A stretch of DNA of 64,000 nucleotides from Curtobacterium sp. ER1/6 (lineage in GTDB: Bacteria > Actinomycetota > Actinomycetes > Actinomycetales > Microbacteriaceae), in the NCBI RefSeq assembly GCF_001742745.1, contig NZ_MJAK01000003.1, positions 124,001 to 188,000 of the forward strand. The letters run 5' to 3'. Both the position numbers and the translations under genes were made by a program. This document shows, piece by piece, positions 49,841-57,943 of this stretch (its first letter is position 1; each line of letters begins with the position of its first letter). The notes below the pieces were generated by a model, which was given only the letters and a program-made list of their open reading frames with translations, made no database searches and had not been told where the DNA came from.

Positions 49841-51870
49841 GGGCGGGCGCCGACGCGCGAGGAGCCCGCGCCGACGTGCGCCTGACGGAGTGCCCAGAGG
49901 TGCTTCGGGCGGAGGCCGGGCACGTACGCGGTGGTCAGTGCGCGCGCGACCCGGGGTGCCTGCAGGGCACTCGGCACGACGAGCCAGAGCGGCTCGTGCG
50001 CGGCCCCGAACTTCTCCTTGAACCGCTGCAGCGACCGGAAGCCGTACACGGGCTCGAGGGCACGGGCGACGAGCGCCGACCCGCGCGCGACCCACGACCC
50101 GGCGTCGGCGTGCGGGGCGAGCGGTGTGCCGGAGAGGCTGATCGTCGTGAGTCCGGCCTCGCGGGCACGCAGGGCCGTCCGCGCGATGAGGAACTCCATC
50201 ACGCCGGGCATCCCGTCCTCCCCGCGTCGCATGACGTCCAGTGTGTACCCGGTCAGCGTCCCGTGCTCGTGGATGGGCAGCCAGCTCGTCACCGCCGTCA
50301 CCCGCCCCTCGGCGGTCACCGCGAGCAGCAGGCGCACGTCCGGGTCGTCGAGCTCGTGGAAGCCCCCGAGGGTGAAGCCCATCTCCGGCAGGCGTCGGTC
50401 GGCGGCCCACCGGGTGCAGATCGCCTCGACCTGCGCGCGCCGGTCGGCGTCGAGTGCGGCGAGCGTCGTCCACTCGTCGCGGAGGCCCTCGCGGTCGGCA
50501 CGGTTCGACGCGGTGCGGAGGTCCTGTCGCTTCTTCCCGCGCAGGTCGAAGGTCGTCACGTCGAGGACCGACTCGACGCCGACCGGGAACGACGCCCAGC
50601 CCTCCGCCGCGAGGATCGCGCGCACCGGCTCGTGCACGCTCGTGAAGGCGGGGACCCAGCCGTTGCGCTCGCAGGCGCGCGCGAAGGCGGCGACGACCTC
50701 GGCCCGGTCCGCCGCGGCGCAGGCCGGGTCGGAGACGGTCAGCGCGACGTCGCCGTGCACCCGGTAGGCGACGGCGCCGAGCCCGTCCGGGTGGGTCCAG
50801 GTCGCGTTGCCCTGCCAGGTGCCCATGTGCCCGAGGCTGCCCGCGTCGCCCTCGCGGAGCATGCCGAGGTACGTCTCCGGGCAGGTCGCGCTCGCGGTGA
50901 AGCGGGCCCGCACGAGCCGGCCGCGGAGCACGACGATCGCCAGGAGCACCGCGGCGGGCACGGCCCACGCGCCGAGCAGGGTGACCTGCCACTCGACCTG
51001 GTCGGTCGTCAGCCCCTGCCACTGCACGAACCCGTCCTGCAGCGGTTCGATCAGGAACACGTCCGCGAGCACGGCCGACAGCGTCACGAGCAGGCCCGCG
51101 GCCAGGACGATCCCAGTGCGACGCCCGCGCCGGACCAGGCAGGCCGCGCCGACGAGGAGCACGCCCACGAGCACGGTCGCGCGGTTGCTCATCGCGTCGG
51201 CGAAGGGGGAGAGGACACCGTCCGGGTCCGGGACGACGAGCGTGACCAGGGTGCCGGCACCGAGCGCGACGAGCGTCGCGACGACGACCGAGCGGGGCTC
51301 CGTGACGACGGTGCGGTCGGTGCGGGGTGCGGTCGGTGCCGGCCGGGAGGCTCGGCGCACCACGAGCGCGCCGGCTGCGGTCCCGGCCAGGGTCGCCAGG
51401 GCGCGGGCGGTGTCGGACCCGTGCCCGGCGAACAGCACCAGCGTGAGCACGACCGTCCAGAGGACCGCGCGGACGCGCCGCCGTCGGGCCGGCGGCATCG
51501 TCGCCGAGGCGGCCGCCAGGAGTGCGGTCGCGACCGCGGACGGCGCGAACAGCGGTTCGCCGGAGGCGGCCTGTGCGTGCGCCTCGCCGACGGCGACCCC
51601 GACGGTCACCGCGAGGGACGTGACGCCGACGGCGACCAGGGGTGCGCCGACACCGATCAGCACGGTGCGCAGCTGGCCGAGGGTCCGTTCGGCGAGCAGG
51701 GTCGCCGCGACGACGAGCGCGAGGGCGAACCAGGCGACCGGCGGGTGGTGCGGGAAGTCCGGTTCGGCGTGCGCGATCCGTGCGGTGACGGCGAGCAGGA
51801 CCGCGACGACGGCGACGCCGGTCGTGACGGGGTGCCGACGGAGGGCGGCGACGAGAGCTGTGGGGTCCAC
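49837..51870 (-). CDS. MprF-like aminoacyl-phosphatidylglycerol synthase (DUF2156)
   Basis: A 677-residue protein. About nine hydrophobic helices span residues 10-330 and correspond to the flippase-like half. The soluble C-terminal DUF2156 catalytic domain (about 340-650) has YLGMLREGDAGSLGHMGTWQ, WASFPVGVESVLDVTTFDLR, MGFTLGGFHELDDPDV and GSALVARALEPVYGFRSLQR. It probably moves an amino acid from tRNA to a membrane lipid, reducing negative surface charge. The GTG at 51870 is favoured; an ATG at 51942 is possible. Coupled to the esterase gene downstream. Confidence 0.8.
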   Translation of the reverse strand: MDPTALVAALRRHPVTTGVAVVAVLLAVTARIAHAEPDFPHHPPVAWFALALVVAATLLAERTLGQLRTVLIGVGAPLVAVGVTSLAVTVGVAVGEAHAQAASGEPLFAPSAVATALLAAASATMPPARRRRVRAVLWTVVLTLVLFAGHGSDTARALATLAGTAAGALVVRRASRPAPTAPRTDRTVVTEPRSVVVATLVALGAGTLVTLVVPDPDGVLSPFADAMSNRATVLVGVLLVGAACLVRRGRRTGIVLAAGLLVTLSAVLADVFLIEPLQDGFVQWQGLTTDQVEWQVTLLGAWAVPAAVLLAIVVLRGRLVRARFTASATCPETYLGMLREGDAGSLGHMGTWQGNATWTHPDGLGAVAYRVHGDVALTVSDPACAAADRAEVVAAFARACERNGWVPAFTSVHEPVRAILAAEGWASFPVGVESVLDVTTFDLRGKKRQDLRTASNRADREGLRDEWTTLAALDADRRAQVEAICTRWAADRRLPEMGFTLGGFHELDDPDVRLLLAVTAEGRVTAVTSWLPIHEHGTLTGYTLDVMRRGEDGMPGVMEFLIARTALRAREAGLTTISLSGTPLAPHADAGSWVARGSALVARALEPVYGFRSLQRFKEKFGAAHEPLWLVVPSALQAPRVARALTTAYVPGLRPKHLWALRQAHVGAGSSRVGARP

Positions 51871-51984
51871 ACTGCCATCACAGCCGGGTGGCCCGATCGG
51901 GACATCGGGCGACGGCGTGAACCGCGGTGGCCGGTCGGCCACCGGGCATCCCCCGGGCGGTGGTGGTCCGGCGCGGGTGCGACG

Positions 51985-53190
51985 TCAGGGGACGGGCACG
52001 CCCGGACGGTGCTCGACCGGCAGCCGCAGGTGCAGCGCGAACCCGTCGCCGGGCTGCGGGCCGGAATCCAGGTGGCCGCCGAGCAGCGAGGCGCGCTCGC
52101 CGAGGCCGATGAGGCCGAGCCCGGAGCCGGGGAGCTCGAGCCGCTCGGCCTGCGCCGGGCCGTTGACCAGGTCGACGAGGACCTGGTCGCCGTGCAGCCG
52201 ACCGCTCACCCGGACACGGGCGCCGGGGGCGTGCTTCCGGACGTTCGTGAGCCCCTCCTGCACGAACCGGTAGACCGCGCGCTGCACGGGCAGGGGCAGG
52301 GTGTCGGGCAGGTCGACCGCCACCTCGGTCTCGAGCCCGCTCGCCGCGACGAGCCGGTCGAGGTCGGCGAGCACCGGCTGCGGAGCCGTCTCACGGTCGG
52401 TCCCGCCGGACGCGCGCAGGACCAGCACCATCTCGCGGAGCTCCTGCAGGGTGACGACGCAGAGCTGGCGGATCGTCCTGGCGAAGGCGCGCTCGCGCTC
52501 GTCACGTCCGGCCATCTGCACACCGCCGGCCTGCACCGCGATCAGCGTGACCTGGTGCGAGACGACGTCGTGCATCTCGCGGGCGAGCAGCGCGCGCTCG
52601 CGGGAGAGCGCCACCGCCGCGGCCTGGCGGCGTTCCTCGCTCCGGGACGCCCGCAGTTCGGCGATCCGGTCCACCAGGTCCGCCCGCGTCCGGACGAGCA
52701 GCCCGATCGCGAGCGGACCGAGGGCGAAGATGAGCGCGTAGACGACCGAGACGACGATCTCGTCGAGCTGCTGCGGCGGTCCGACGACGAAGCCGCTGAA
52801 GCCCACGAACTGCACCGCGGCCGCCAGGAGCATGAGCCACCGGCGGTCCGTCCGCTCGCCGAGGGTGAACAGCGCGACGCTCGCCGCCACGACGCCGGAC
52901 CCGAAGAAGAGTGCGGGCATCGTCAGCGCGAAGGTGAGCACGGGCAGCCGGCGCCGCAGGACCAGGGCCGCGGCGGCGACCACGGAGACGGTGACCTCGG
53001 TCGCCGTCGCACCCGCGATGTCGAGCACCGCGTCGACGACGGCGGCGGCGAGGAAGAGCGCGTCCACCAGCCACCAGGGGGCGGGGTGCGCACGCGCACG
53101 GCGCAGGCCGGCGTCGACGAGCGCGTCGAGCCTCCCGTCCGTCCGCGCCAGCAGTGCCCGGACGCGCGCGACGCGCGTCCGCTCAGTCAT
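51985..53190 (-). CDS. sensor histidine kinase (NarL/DesK-type, HisKA_3)
   Basis: A 401-residue protein. Four to five transmembrane helices (about 40-165) are followed by a dimerisation domain with the phospho-acceptor His207 in LAREMHDVVSHQVTLIAVQA, and a HATPase domain with RFVQEGLTNVRKHAPGARV and GLGLIGLGERASLLGG. No separate sensor domain exists, so the membrane part probably senses the envelope. Overlaps the response regulator by 8 bases; lies 115 bases upstream of the lipid modification pair. Confidence 0.92.
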   Translation of the reverse strand: MTERTRVARVRALLARTDGRLDALVDAGLRRARAHPAPWWLVDALFLAAAVVDAVLDIAGATATEVTVSVVAAAALVLRRRLPVLTFALTMPALFFGSGVVAASVALFTLGERTDRRWLMLLAAAVQFVGFSGFVVGPPQQLDEIVVSVVYALIFALGPLAIGLLVRTRADLVDRIAELRASRSEERRQAAAVALSRERALLAREMHDVVSHQVTLIAVQAGGVQMAGRDERERAFARTIRQLCVVTLQELREMVLVLRASGGTDRETAPQPVLADLDRLVAASGLETEVAVDLPDTLPLPVQRAVYRFVQEGLTNVRKHAPGARVRVSGRLHGDQVLVDLVNGPAQAERLELPGSGLGLIGLGERASLLGGHLDSGPQPGDGFALHLRLPVEHRPGVPVP

Positions 53191-53818
53191 CGAGGAGCCC
53201 GGCCTCGGCGGCGCGCAGCGCGAGCTGGACGCGCGTCGTGACGCCGAAGGCGGCGAGCAGTGCGCGCACGTCCTCCTTGACCGTCCCGGTGCTCACGCCG
53301 ATGCGCTGCCCGATCTCGGGGTTGCTCGCGCCCGCGGCGACCAGGCGCAGGACGTCGTGCTCCCGGGCGGAGAGCGCCGGCGCCTCGACGGTCGGACGGG
53401 GTGCGAAGAGCCGCGTGCGGTCGAGCCCGGGCGCGAGCACGATCCCGCCGCGGGCCAGGGCGCGGACGTACTCGGCGAGCGACTCCGGGTCGGTGTCCTT
53501 GAGCAGGAAGCCCGCCGCGCCGGATTCCATCGCCTGCGCGACGACCTGTGTGTCGGTGTCGAAGGTGGTGAGCATGGCGACCGCGGGCGGTTCGGGCAGC
53601 GCGCGGAGGGCGTCGAGGACCTCGAGCCCGTTGACCCGCGGCATCCGCACGTCGAGCAGGACGACGTCTGGACGGTGGCGACGGACCGTCTCGACGGCGT
53701 CGACGTCGCCGCTCGTGGCGACGACGTCGATGTCCGCCGCCGCGCCGAGGATGAGTTCGAAGCCGTACCGGACGAGGGTCTCGTCGTCCACGATCACCAC
53801 CGAGGTCACGGTCGTCAT
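53183..53818 (-). CDS. response regulator, NarL/FixJ family
   Basis: A 211-residue protein. The receiver has Asp11/Asp12 and phospho-acceptor Asp56 in PDVVLLDVRMPRVNG, MLTTFDTDTQV and the conserved Lys in GFLLKDTDPE. The LuxR-type HTH (about 145-205) contains LSAREHDVLRLVAAGASNPE followed by IGQRIGVSTGTVKEDVRALL. The ATG at 53818 is chosen because MTTVTSVVIVDDE is the usual receiver start. It is the first gene of the two-component unit. Confidence 0.92.
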   Translation of the reverse strand: MTTVTSVVIVDDETLVRYGFELILGAAADIDVVATSGDVDAVETVRRHRPDVVLLDVRMPRVNGLEVLDALRALPEPPAVAMLTTFDTDTQVVAQAMESGAAGFLLKDTDPESLAEYVRALARGGIVLAPGLDRTRLFAPRPTVEAPALSAREHDVLRLVAAGASNPEIGQRIGVSTGTVKEDVRALLAAFGVTTRVQLALRAAEAGLLDD

Positions 53819-53830
53819 CTTGACACGCCG

Positions 53831-53859
53831 TTGGCGAACGCGGACCGACTCGCTACTGT
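53831..53859 (+). promoter_or_regulatory. promoter of the GntR gene
   Basis: TTGGCG (53831-53836) and TACTGT (53854-53859) are separated by 17 bases. The downstream dyad at 53869-53888 would overlap the transcription start, which is consistent with repression. Confidence 0.65.
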
Positions 53860-53868
53860 GAGGGAACT

Positions 53869-53888
53869 GGTCATGTCCGCGCATGACC
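53869..53888. promoter_or_regulatory. GntR operator-like dyad GGTCATG-N6-CATGACC
   Basis: A perfect 7-bp inverted repeat between the promoter and the GntR start, preceded by AACT. The same AACTGGTCATG string recurs at 55529-55539 before the PTS IIC gene. It resembles the ACTGGTCTAGACCA consensus of DasR-type GntR repressors. Confidence 0.65.
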
Positions 53889-53933
53889 ACCGGCACGACC
53901 GGTCACGACGAGCGACGGAGCACGGGGACCCGC

Positions 53934-54668
53934 ATGACGACCCGCATCACCGAGGGCGCCGAGCCGAAGCACCAGCAGCTCCGTCGGATCCTGCTGGACC
54001 TCGCGACCACGCGGCTGGCCCCCGGTGCGGCGATCCCCTCGGAACGGCAGCTCATCGCGGAGTACGGCGTCTCGCGGATCACGGTGCGCGAGGCCCTCGG
54101 ACAGCTCGTCAACGAGGGCTACCTCGAGCGCGTGCGGGGCAAGGGGACCTTCGTGGCGCGCCGCCCGGTGCAGTCGACGCTCCACCTGGCGTCGTTCACC
54201 GAGGAGATGCGCGCGCTCGGGCACGTGCCGACGACGGTCGTGCTCGTGCGCGAGGAGCGCGTGCCGCCGGCGGACACCGTCGCGGCACTGCGGCTGGCCG
54301 ACGGGGACACGGCGCACCACCTGAAGCGGCTCCGGATGGCGGACGGCGTGCCGGTGTCGATCGACGACGCCTGGCTCTCGGCGTCGGCGTTCCCGGGGCT
54401 CCTCGAGCAGGACCTGTCCGGGTCGGTGTACTCGCTCGCGGCGGACGAGTACGGCACGCCGATCGACCGGGCACGGCAGACCGTGGCCGCGAAGGCAGCG
54501 GCCGACGACGTGGCCACCCTGCTCGGGACGCGGACCGGCGCGCCGGTGCTCGAGTTCGACCGGGTGTCGTACTCGGGGGACCGGCCGGTCGAGCACGCCC
54601 GCTCCTGGTACCGGTCGGACCGCTACCGGGTGCAGATGGAGGTCACGGCGTCCCGTCCCACGGCGTGA
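53934..54668 (+). CDS. GntR-family (HutC/DasR-type) transcriptional regulator
   Basis: A 244-residue protein. The winged HTH (about 8-75) contains PKHQQLRRILLDLATTRLAP, PSERQLIAEYGVSRITVREA and VRGKGTFVARR. A UTRA effector domain (about 90-240) has SFTEEMRALGHVPTTVVLV and PVEHARSWYRSDRYRVQMEV, typical of repressors that bind sugar phosphates such as glucosamine-6-phosphate. It lies next to a PTS locus that carries the same operator motif. The ATG at 53934 is preferred over 53883 because the latter would overlap the operator. Confidence 0.9.
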   Translation: MTTRITEGAEPKHQQLRRILLDLATTRLAPGAAIPSERQLIAEYGVSRITVREALGQLVNEGYLERVRGKGTFVARRPVQSTLHLASFTEEMRALGHVPTTVVLVREERVPPADTVAALRLADGDTAHHLKRLRMADGVPVSIDDAWLSASAFPGLLEQDLSGSVYSLAADEYGTPIDRARQTVAAKAAADDVATLLGTRTGAPVLEFDRVSYSGDRPVEHARSWYRSDRYRVQMEVTASRPTA

Positions 54669-54776
54669 GGCGCGGGTGCGAACGGCGCCGCGAGCCTCGG
54701 CTCCGCGGACATCTTCGCGGTCACCGGATCGCGAAACTGTCCGCAGGGGCGAGGCTCGGCAGCGCCGCCCGCGCCG

Positions 54777-55229
54777 TCAGACCGTGAAGAGCGTGGCGCC
54801 GTCGGTGAGGGTCGTGCCGACCGTGGACTGCTCGACGGAGTCGGGCGCGCTGCCGAGCACCACGACCGGGCACACCGGCGAGTAGCCGGCGGCCGAGATC
54901 GCCGCGGGCGTGAAGCGCACGACCGGGTCGCCGGCGCGGACGGTGTCGCCCTCCGCCGCGAGCAGCTCGAAGCCGTCGCCGTGCAGCTTCACCGTGTCGA
55001 TGCCGACGTGCACCAGGACGTCGGTCCCGGCGGTGCCCTGCAGGGCGAACGCGTGCGGGTGCAGCTTGACGATCGTGCCGTCGACCGGGGCGACCGCGGT
55101 CACCGCGTCCTCGACACCGGTCGGGTCGACCGCGACCCCGGCGCCGACGAGCTGCCCGGCGAAGACCGGGTCGGGCACGTCGGCGAGGGCGACGACCGGC
55201 CCCGCGAAGGGGGTCCGGACCGTCGTCAC
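54777..55229 (-). CDS. PTS glucose/GlcNAc-type IIA component
   Basis: A 150-residue cytosolic phosphocarrier of the Crr/IIA-Glc type. His59 in LHPHAFALQGTAGTDV is the assisting histidine and His74 in VLVHVGIDTVKL is the phosphorylated one. It receives phosphate from HPr, which is encoded elsewhere, and passes it to IIB. The GTG at 55229 overlaps the IIB stop by GTGA. Confidence 0.92.
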   Translation of the reverse strand: MTTVRTPFAGPVVALADVPDPVFAGQLVGAGVAVDPTGVEDAVTAVAPVDGTIVKLHPHAFALQGTAGTDVLVHVGIDTVKLHGDGFELLAAEGDTVRAGDPVVRFTPAAISAAGYSPVCPVVVLGSAPDSVEQSTVGTTLTDGATLFTV

Positions 55230-55462
55230 AGCTCGTCCTGGATGTCCTGCGCGAGGTTGTCGGCCACGGTGCCCACGATGACCTGCCAGCCGGTGCCGCC
55301 ACCGACGACGGCCTGCGCGCCCGCGGCCTGCAGCGCGGCCTTGTCGACGAGGTCACCGTCCTCGACCTCGACACGGAGGCGCGTGATGCAGCCCTCGACC
55401 TCCTCGATGTTGTCGACCCCGCCCAGCGCGGCGATGATGTCGGCTGCCTTGATGTCGGCCAT
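55226..55462 (-). CDS. PTS glucose/GlcNAc-type IIB component
   Basis: A 78-residue protein. The phosphorylated Cys25 is in the family motif VEGCITRLRVEV. GGVDNIEEVEG precedes it and GTGWQVIVGTVADNL follows. It transfers phosphate from IIA to the sugar at IIC. The ATG at 55462 follows GAGGAGG. It diverges from the IIC gene across 183 bases that contain the operator. Confidence 0.92.
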   Translation of the reverse strand: MADIKAADIIAALGGVDNIEEVEGCITRLRVEVEDGDLVDKAALQAAGAQAVVGGGTGWQVIVGTVADNLAQDIQDEL

Positions 55463-55494
55463 CGGTTCCTCCTCGTTGCGGTTTCCGTGCCGGG

Positions 55495-55544
55495 TTGACA
55501 CACATCCGGTCACCGGTTCAGACTACGGAACTGGTCATGACCGG
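55495..55544 (+). promoter_or_regulatory. PTS IIC promoter with GGTCATGACC operator
   Basis: TTGACA (about 55495-55500) and CAGACT (55519-55524) form a promoter with an 18-base spacer. The palindrome GGTCATGACC (55533-55542), preceded by AACT, covers the expected transcription start and matches the dyad of the GntR gene. Repression by the GntR product is the natural inference. Confidence 0.65.
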
Positions 55545-55645
55545 ACAGGACCGGACCCGGCGGTACCGCCGAGGCTACCCGCGCTGGACGCGTGACTCAA
55601 CCCACCCACCGCCGACAGCTCCACCCGATGACGAGAGGACCGCCG

Positions 55646-56911
55646 ATGAGCACCGCTGCTGCAACGGACGTGCCGGAGAAGAAGACCCCGAAGAAGCAGT
55701 CCAGGCTCTTCGCGAACGCTCAGCGCCTCGGCCGGAGCCTGCTCCTGCCGATCGCGGTGATGCCGGCGGCGGGCATCCTGCTCCGTCTGGGTCAGTCCGA
55801 CATGCTCGGCGCGATCCCCGGCTTCGCGCAGGGAGCGTCGATCATCGCCGCGGCCGGCAACGGCGTGTTCACGTGGTTGCCGCTGCTCTTCGCGGTGGGC
55901 ATCGCGATCGGCTGGGCGAAGAAGTCCGACGGCACGACGGCGCTCGCCGCGGTCGTCGGCTACATGGTCATGTACCAGGTGTTCGCGGCGATGTCGCCGA
56001 TCGTGCTCGCGGGCGTGAAGGACGCGAACGGCGACCAGGCCACGATCAACTTCGGCGTGCTCGGTGGCATCGTGATGGGTCTCGTCTCGGCCGGGCTGTG
56101 GTCGAAGTTCCACCGGACGAAGATGCCCGACTTCCTCGGCTTCTTCTCGGGTCGCCGTCTCGTCCCGATCCTGACGGCCGTCGCCGGTCTCGTCATCGCC
56201 GTCCTCATGTCGTTCGTCTACCGCTACTTCGACATCGCGCTGACCGCCGCGGGCCAGGCCGTCGCCGACAACGCCGTCCTCGGTGGCGGGATCTTCGGCT
56301 TCGTGAACCGCATGCTGATCCCGGTCGGGCTGCACCAGCTGCTGAACTTCTTCCCGTGGTTCCAGCTCGGCAGCTTCACGGCCGACGGAGTGACCTACCA
56401 CGGCGACATCGCGCGCTTCCTCGCGGGTGACCCGACGGCCGGCATCTTCCAGGCGGGCTTCTTCCCGATCATGATGTTCGCGCTGCCGGCCGGTGCCCTG
56501 GCCATCTGGCGGAACGCGAAGCCGCAGAACCGCAAGCTCGTCGGCGGCATCATGCTCTCCGCGGCGCTCACCTCGTTCGTCACCGGCATCACCGAGCCGC
56601 TCGAGTACTCGTTCATGTTCGTCGCGTTCCCGCTGTACGTCATCCACGCGGTCCTCACGGGTACGTCGCTGGCGCTGGTGAACGCGCTCGGGATCCACGA
56701 CGGCTTCTCGTTCTCGGCCGGTGCGATCGACTACGTGCTGAACTTCGGCAAGGCGGACGGGGCGATCTGGCTGATCCCGATCGGCCTCGGCTACGCGGTC
56801 GTCTACTACTTCCTGTTCAGCTTCGTCATCAAGAAGTGGAACCTGCGGACCCCGGGCCGCGAGGAGGACACGATCGCCGAGAACACGATCGACGCCGCCA
56901 CCAAGGCCTAG
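55646..56911 (+). CDS. PTS IIC component, glucose/N-acetylglucosamine family
   Basis: A 421-residue membrane permease. It opens AQRLGRSLLLPIAVMPAAGI, the usual IIC-Glc/Nag beginning, has about ten helices, and carries LIPVGLHQLLNFFPWFQLGS and the active-site loop TSFVTGITEPLEYSFMFVAF. The MGITEPL-type loop with Glu binds sugar. The IIC domain stands alone without fused IIB; IIB and IIA are the divergent pair. The chitin-derived sugar GlcNAc is favoured by the length, DasR-like regulator and motifs, but glucose is possible. Confidence 0.9.
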   Translation: MSTAAATDVPEKKTPKKQSRLFANAQRLGRSLLLPIAVMPAAGILLRLGQSDMLGAIPGFAQGASIIAAAGNGVFTWLPLLFAVGIAIGWAKKSDGTTALAAVVGYMVMYQVFAAMSPIVLAGVKDANGDQATINFGVLGGIVMGLVSAGLWSKFHRTKMPDFLGFFSGRRLVPILTAVAGLVIAVLMSFVYRYFDIALTAAGQAVADNAVLGGGIFGFVNRMLIPVGLHQLLNFFPWFQLGSFTADGVTYHGDIARFLAGDPTAGIFQAGFFPIMMFALPAGALAIWRNAKPQNRKLVGGIMLSAALTSFVTGITEPLEYSFMFVAFPLYVIHAVLTGTSLALVNALGIHDGFSFSAGAIDYVLNFGKADGAIWLIPIGLGYAVVYYFLFSFVIKKWNLRTPGREEDTIAENTIDAATKA

Positions 56912-56922
56912 TCGCCACCACG

Positions 56923-56972
56923 CGACGGACGGGAGGCGCGGTGCCGGATGGCGCCGCGCCTCCCGTCCGTCG
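56923..56972 (+). terminator. palindrome family copy 6
   Basis: A 23-bp stem with one G-U pair around the loop GGAT: the left arm starts CGACGGACGGGAGGCGCGG at 56923 and the right arm ends CCGCGCCTCCCGTCCGTCG at 56972, 12 bases after the IIC stop. It directly precedes the Zur-like box. Confidence 0.85.
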
Positions 56973-56977
56973 TTCGG

Positions 56978-57006
56978 CTGATACTGGTTTTGACAACCGT
57001 TATCAG
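56978..57006. promoter_or_regulatory. Zur-box-like dyad upstream of znuA
   Basis: Outer arms CTGATA (56978-56983) and TATCAG (57001-57006) and inner arms GGTT (56986-56989) and AACC (56995-56998) make a nearly symmetric 29-base AT-rich site, in a region that is otherwise over 70% GC. It lies 19 bases before the znuA start. The form TGATAnnNNTTnnnnAAnnNTTATCA-like agrees with Zur/Fur boxes, and a Zur-type gene is at the end of this operon. Confidence 0.75.
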
Positions 57007-57025
57007 CAAGCCGTACGCTCGTCCC

Positions 57026-57943
57026 ATGCAGAACCGCCGTCTCCTCGCCCTGCCGCTCGTCGCCGGCGCCGCAGCCCTCGTGCTGACCGGGTGCGCCACG
57101 TCCTCGTCCGGCAGCGGGAGCGGCAGCGACGACGGCACCGTCCGCGTCGTCGCCTCGACCAACGTGTACGGCTCGATCGCGAAGACCGTCGGCGGCGACG
57201 ACGTCGAGGTCACGAGCATCCTCGACGACCCGTCGCAGGACCCGCACTCGTTCGAGTCCAGCGCGCGGACGCAGCTCGCGGTGTCCCGGGCCGACCTGCT
57301 CATCGAGAACGGCGGCGGGTACGACGACTTCATGACGACGCTCGCGAAGGCCTCGGACACGAAGGCCGACACGATCGACGTGGTGGAGCTCTCCGGCCTC
57401 GACGCGGGCGGTGACGCCGAGTTCAACGAGCACGTGTTCTACGACTACCCGACCATGGTGAAGCTCGTGGCCGACGTCGAGCAGCGCCTGACGGAGCTCG
57501 ACTCCGCGCAGGCCGACACCTTCGAGCGCAACGCGAAGGCGCTCACCAGCAAGCTCGACGACCTCGAGTCGCAGACCGCTGCGGCCAAGCAGAAGGTCGA
57601 CGGTCAGAAGGTGTCGTACACCGAGCCGGTGCCCGGGTACCTGTTCGACGCGATGGGCCTCGACAACGTCACGCCGGAGGCGTTCTCGGAGGCGATCGAG
57701 GAGGGCGACGACGTCCCGCCGGCCGCGCTCAACGACACGCTCCGACTGTTCAGTGAGAAGCAGGTGAAGCTGCTCGCCTACAACGAGCAGACGTCCAGCC
57801 CGGAGACCGAGCAGGTGAAGCAGGCCGCCGACCAGGCCGGCATCCCGGTGGTCGGTGTCACGGAGACGCTCCCGAAGGGGGAGGATTACGTCTCGTGGCA
57901 GCAGGCGAACATCGACGCGATCCAGGGGGCGCTCACGAAGTGA
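57026..57943 (+). CDS. znuA: zinc ABC transporter substrate-binding lipoprotein
   Basis: A 305-residue lipoprotein with signal LPLVAGAAALVLTGC (lipobox Cys23) and a Ser/Gly linker. The cluster A-I metal-binding domain has STNVYGSIAKTVGGDDVEVT, DPHSFESSARTQLAVSRADL, HVFYDYPTMVKLVADVEQRL and VVGVTETLPKGEDYVSW. His in QDPHSF and EHVF and the C-terminal Glu/Asp are the likely metal ligands. The His-rich loop of some ZnuA proteins is absent. First gene of znuABC-zur. Confidence 0.92.
   Translation: MQNRRLLALPLVAGAAALVLTGCATSSSGSGSGSDDGTVRVVASTNVYGSIAKTVGGDDVEVTSILDDPSQDPHSFESSARTQLAVSRADLLIENGGGYDDFMTTLAKASDTKADTIDVVELSGLDAGGDAEFNEHVFYDYPTMVKLVADVEQRLTELDSAQADTFERNAKALTSKLDDLESQTAAAKQKVDGQKVSYTEPVPGYLFDAMGLDNVTPEAFSEAIEEGDDVPPAALNDTLRLFSEKQVKLLAYNEQTSSPETEQVKQAADQAGIPVVGVTETLPKGEDYVSWQQANIDAIQGALTK

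Noticed and set aside
49876..53241. A 1,121-codon plus-strand open frame over the MprF-like and kinase genes
   Set aside because: It is antisense to two recognisable genes and has the low-complexity composition of a shadow frame.
53883..53933. Upstream ATG start for the GntR gene
   Set aside because: It would place the start codon inside the operator dyad and add 17 residues that do not resemble GntR N-termini.
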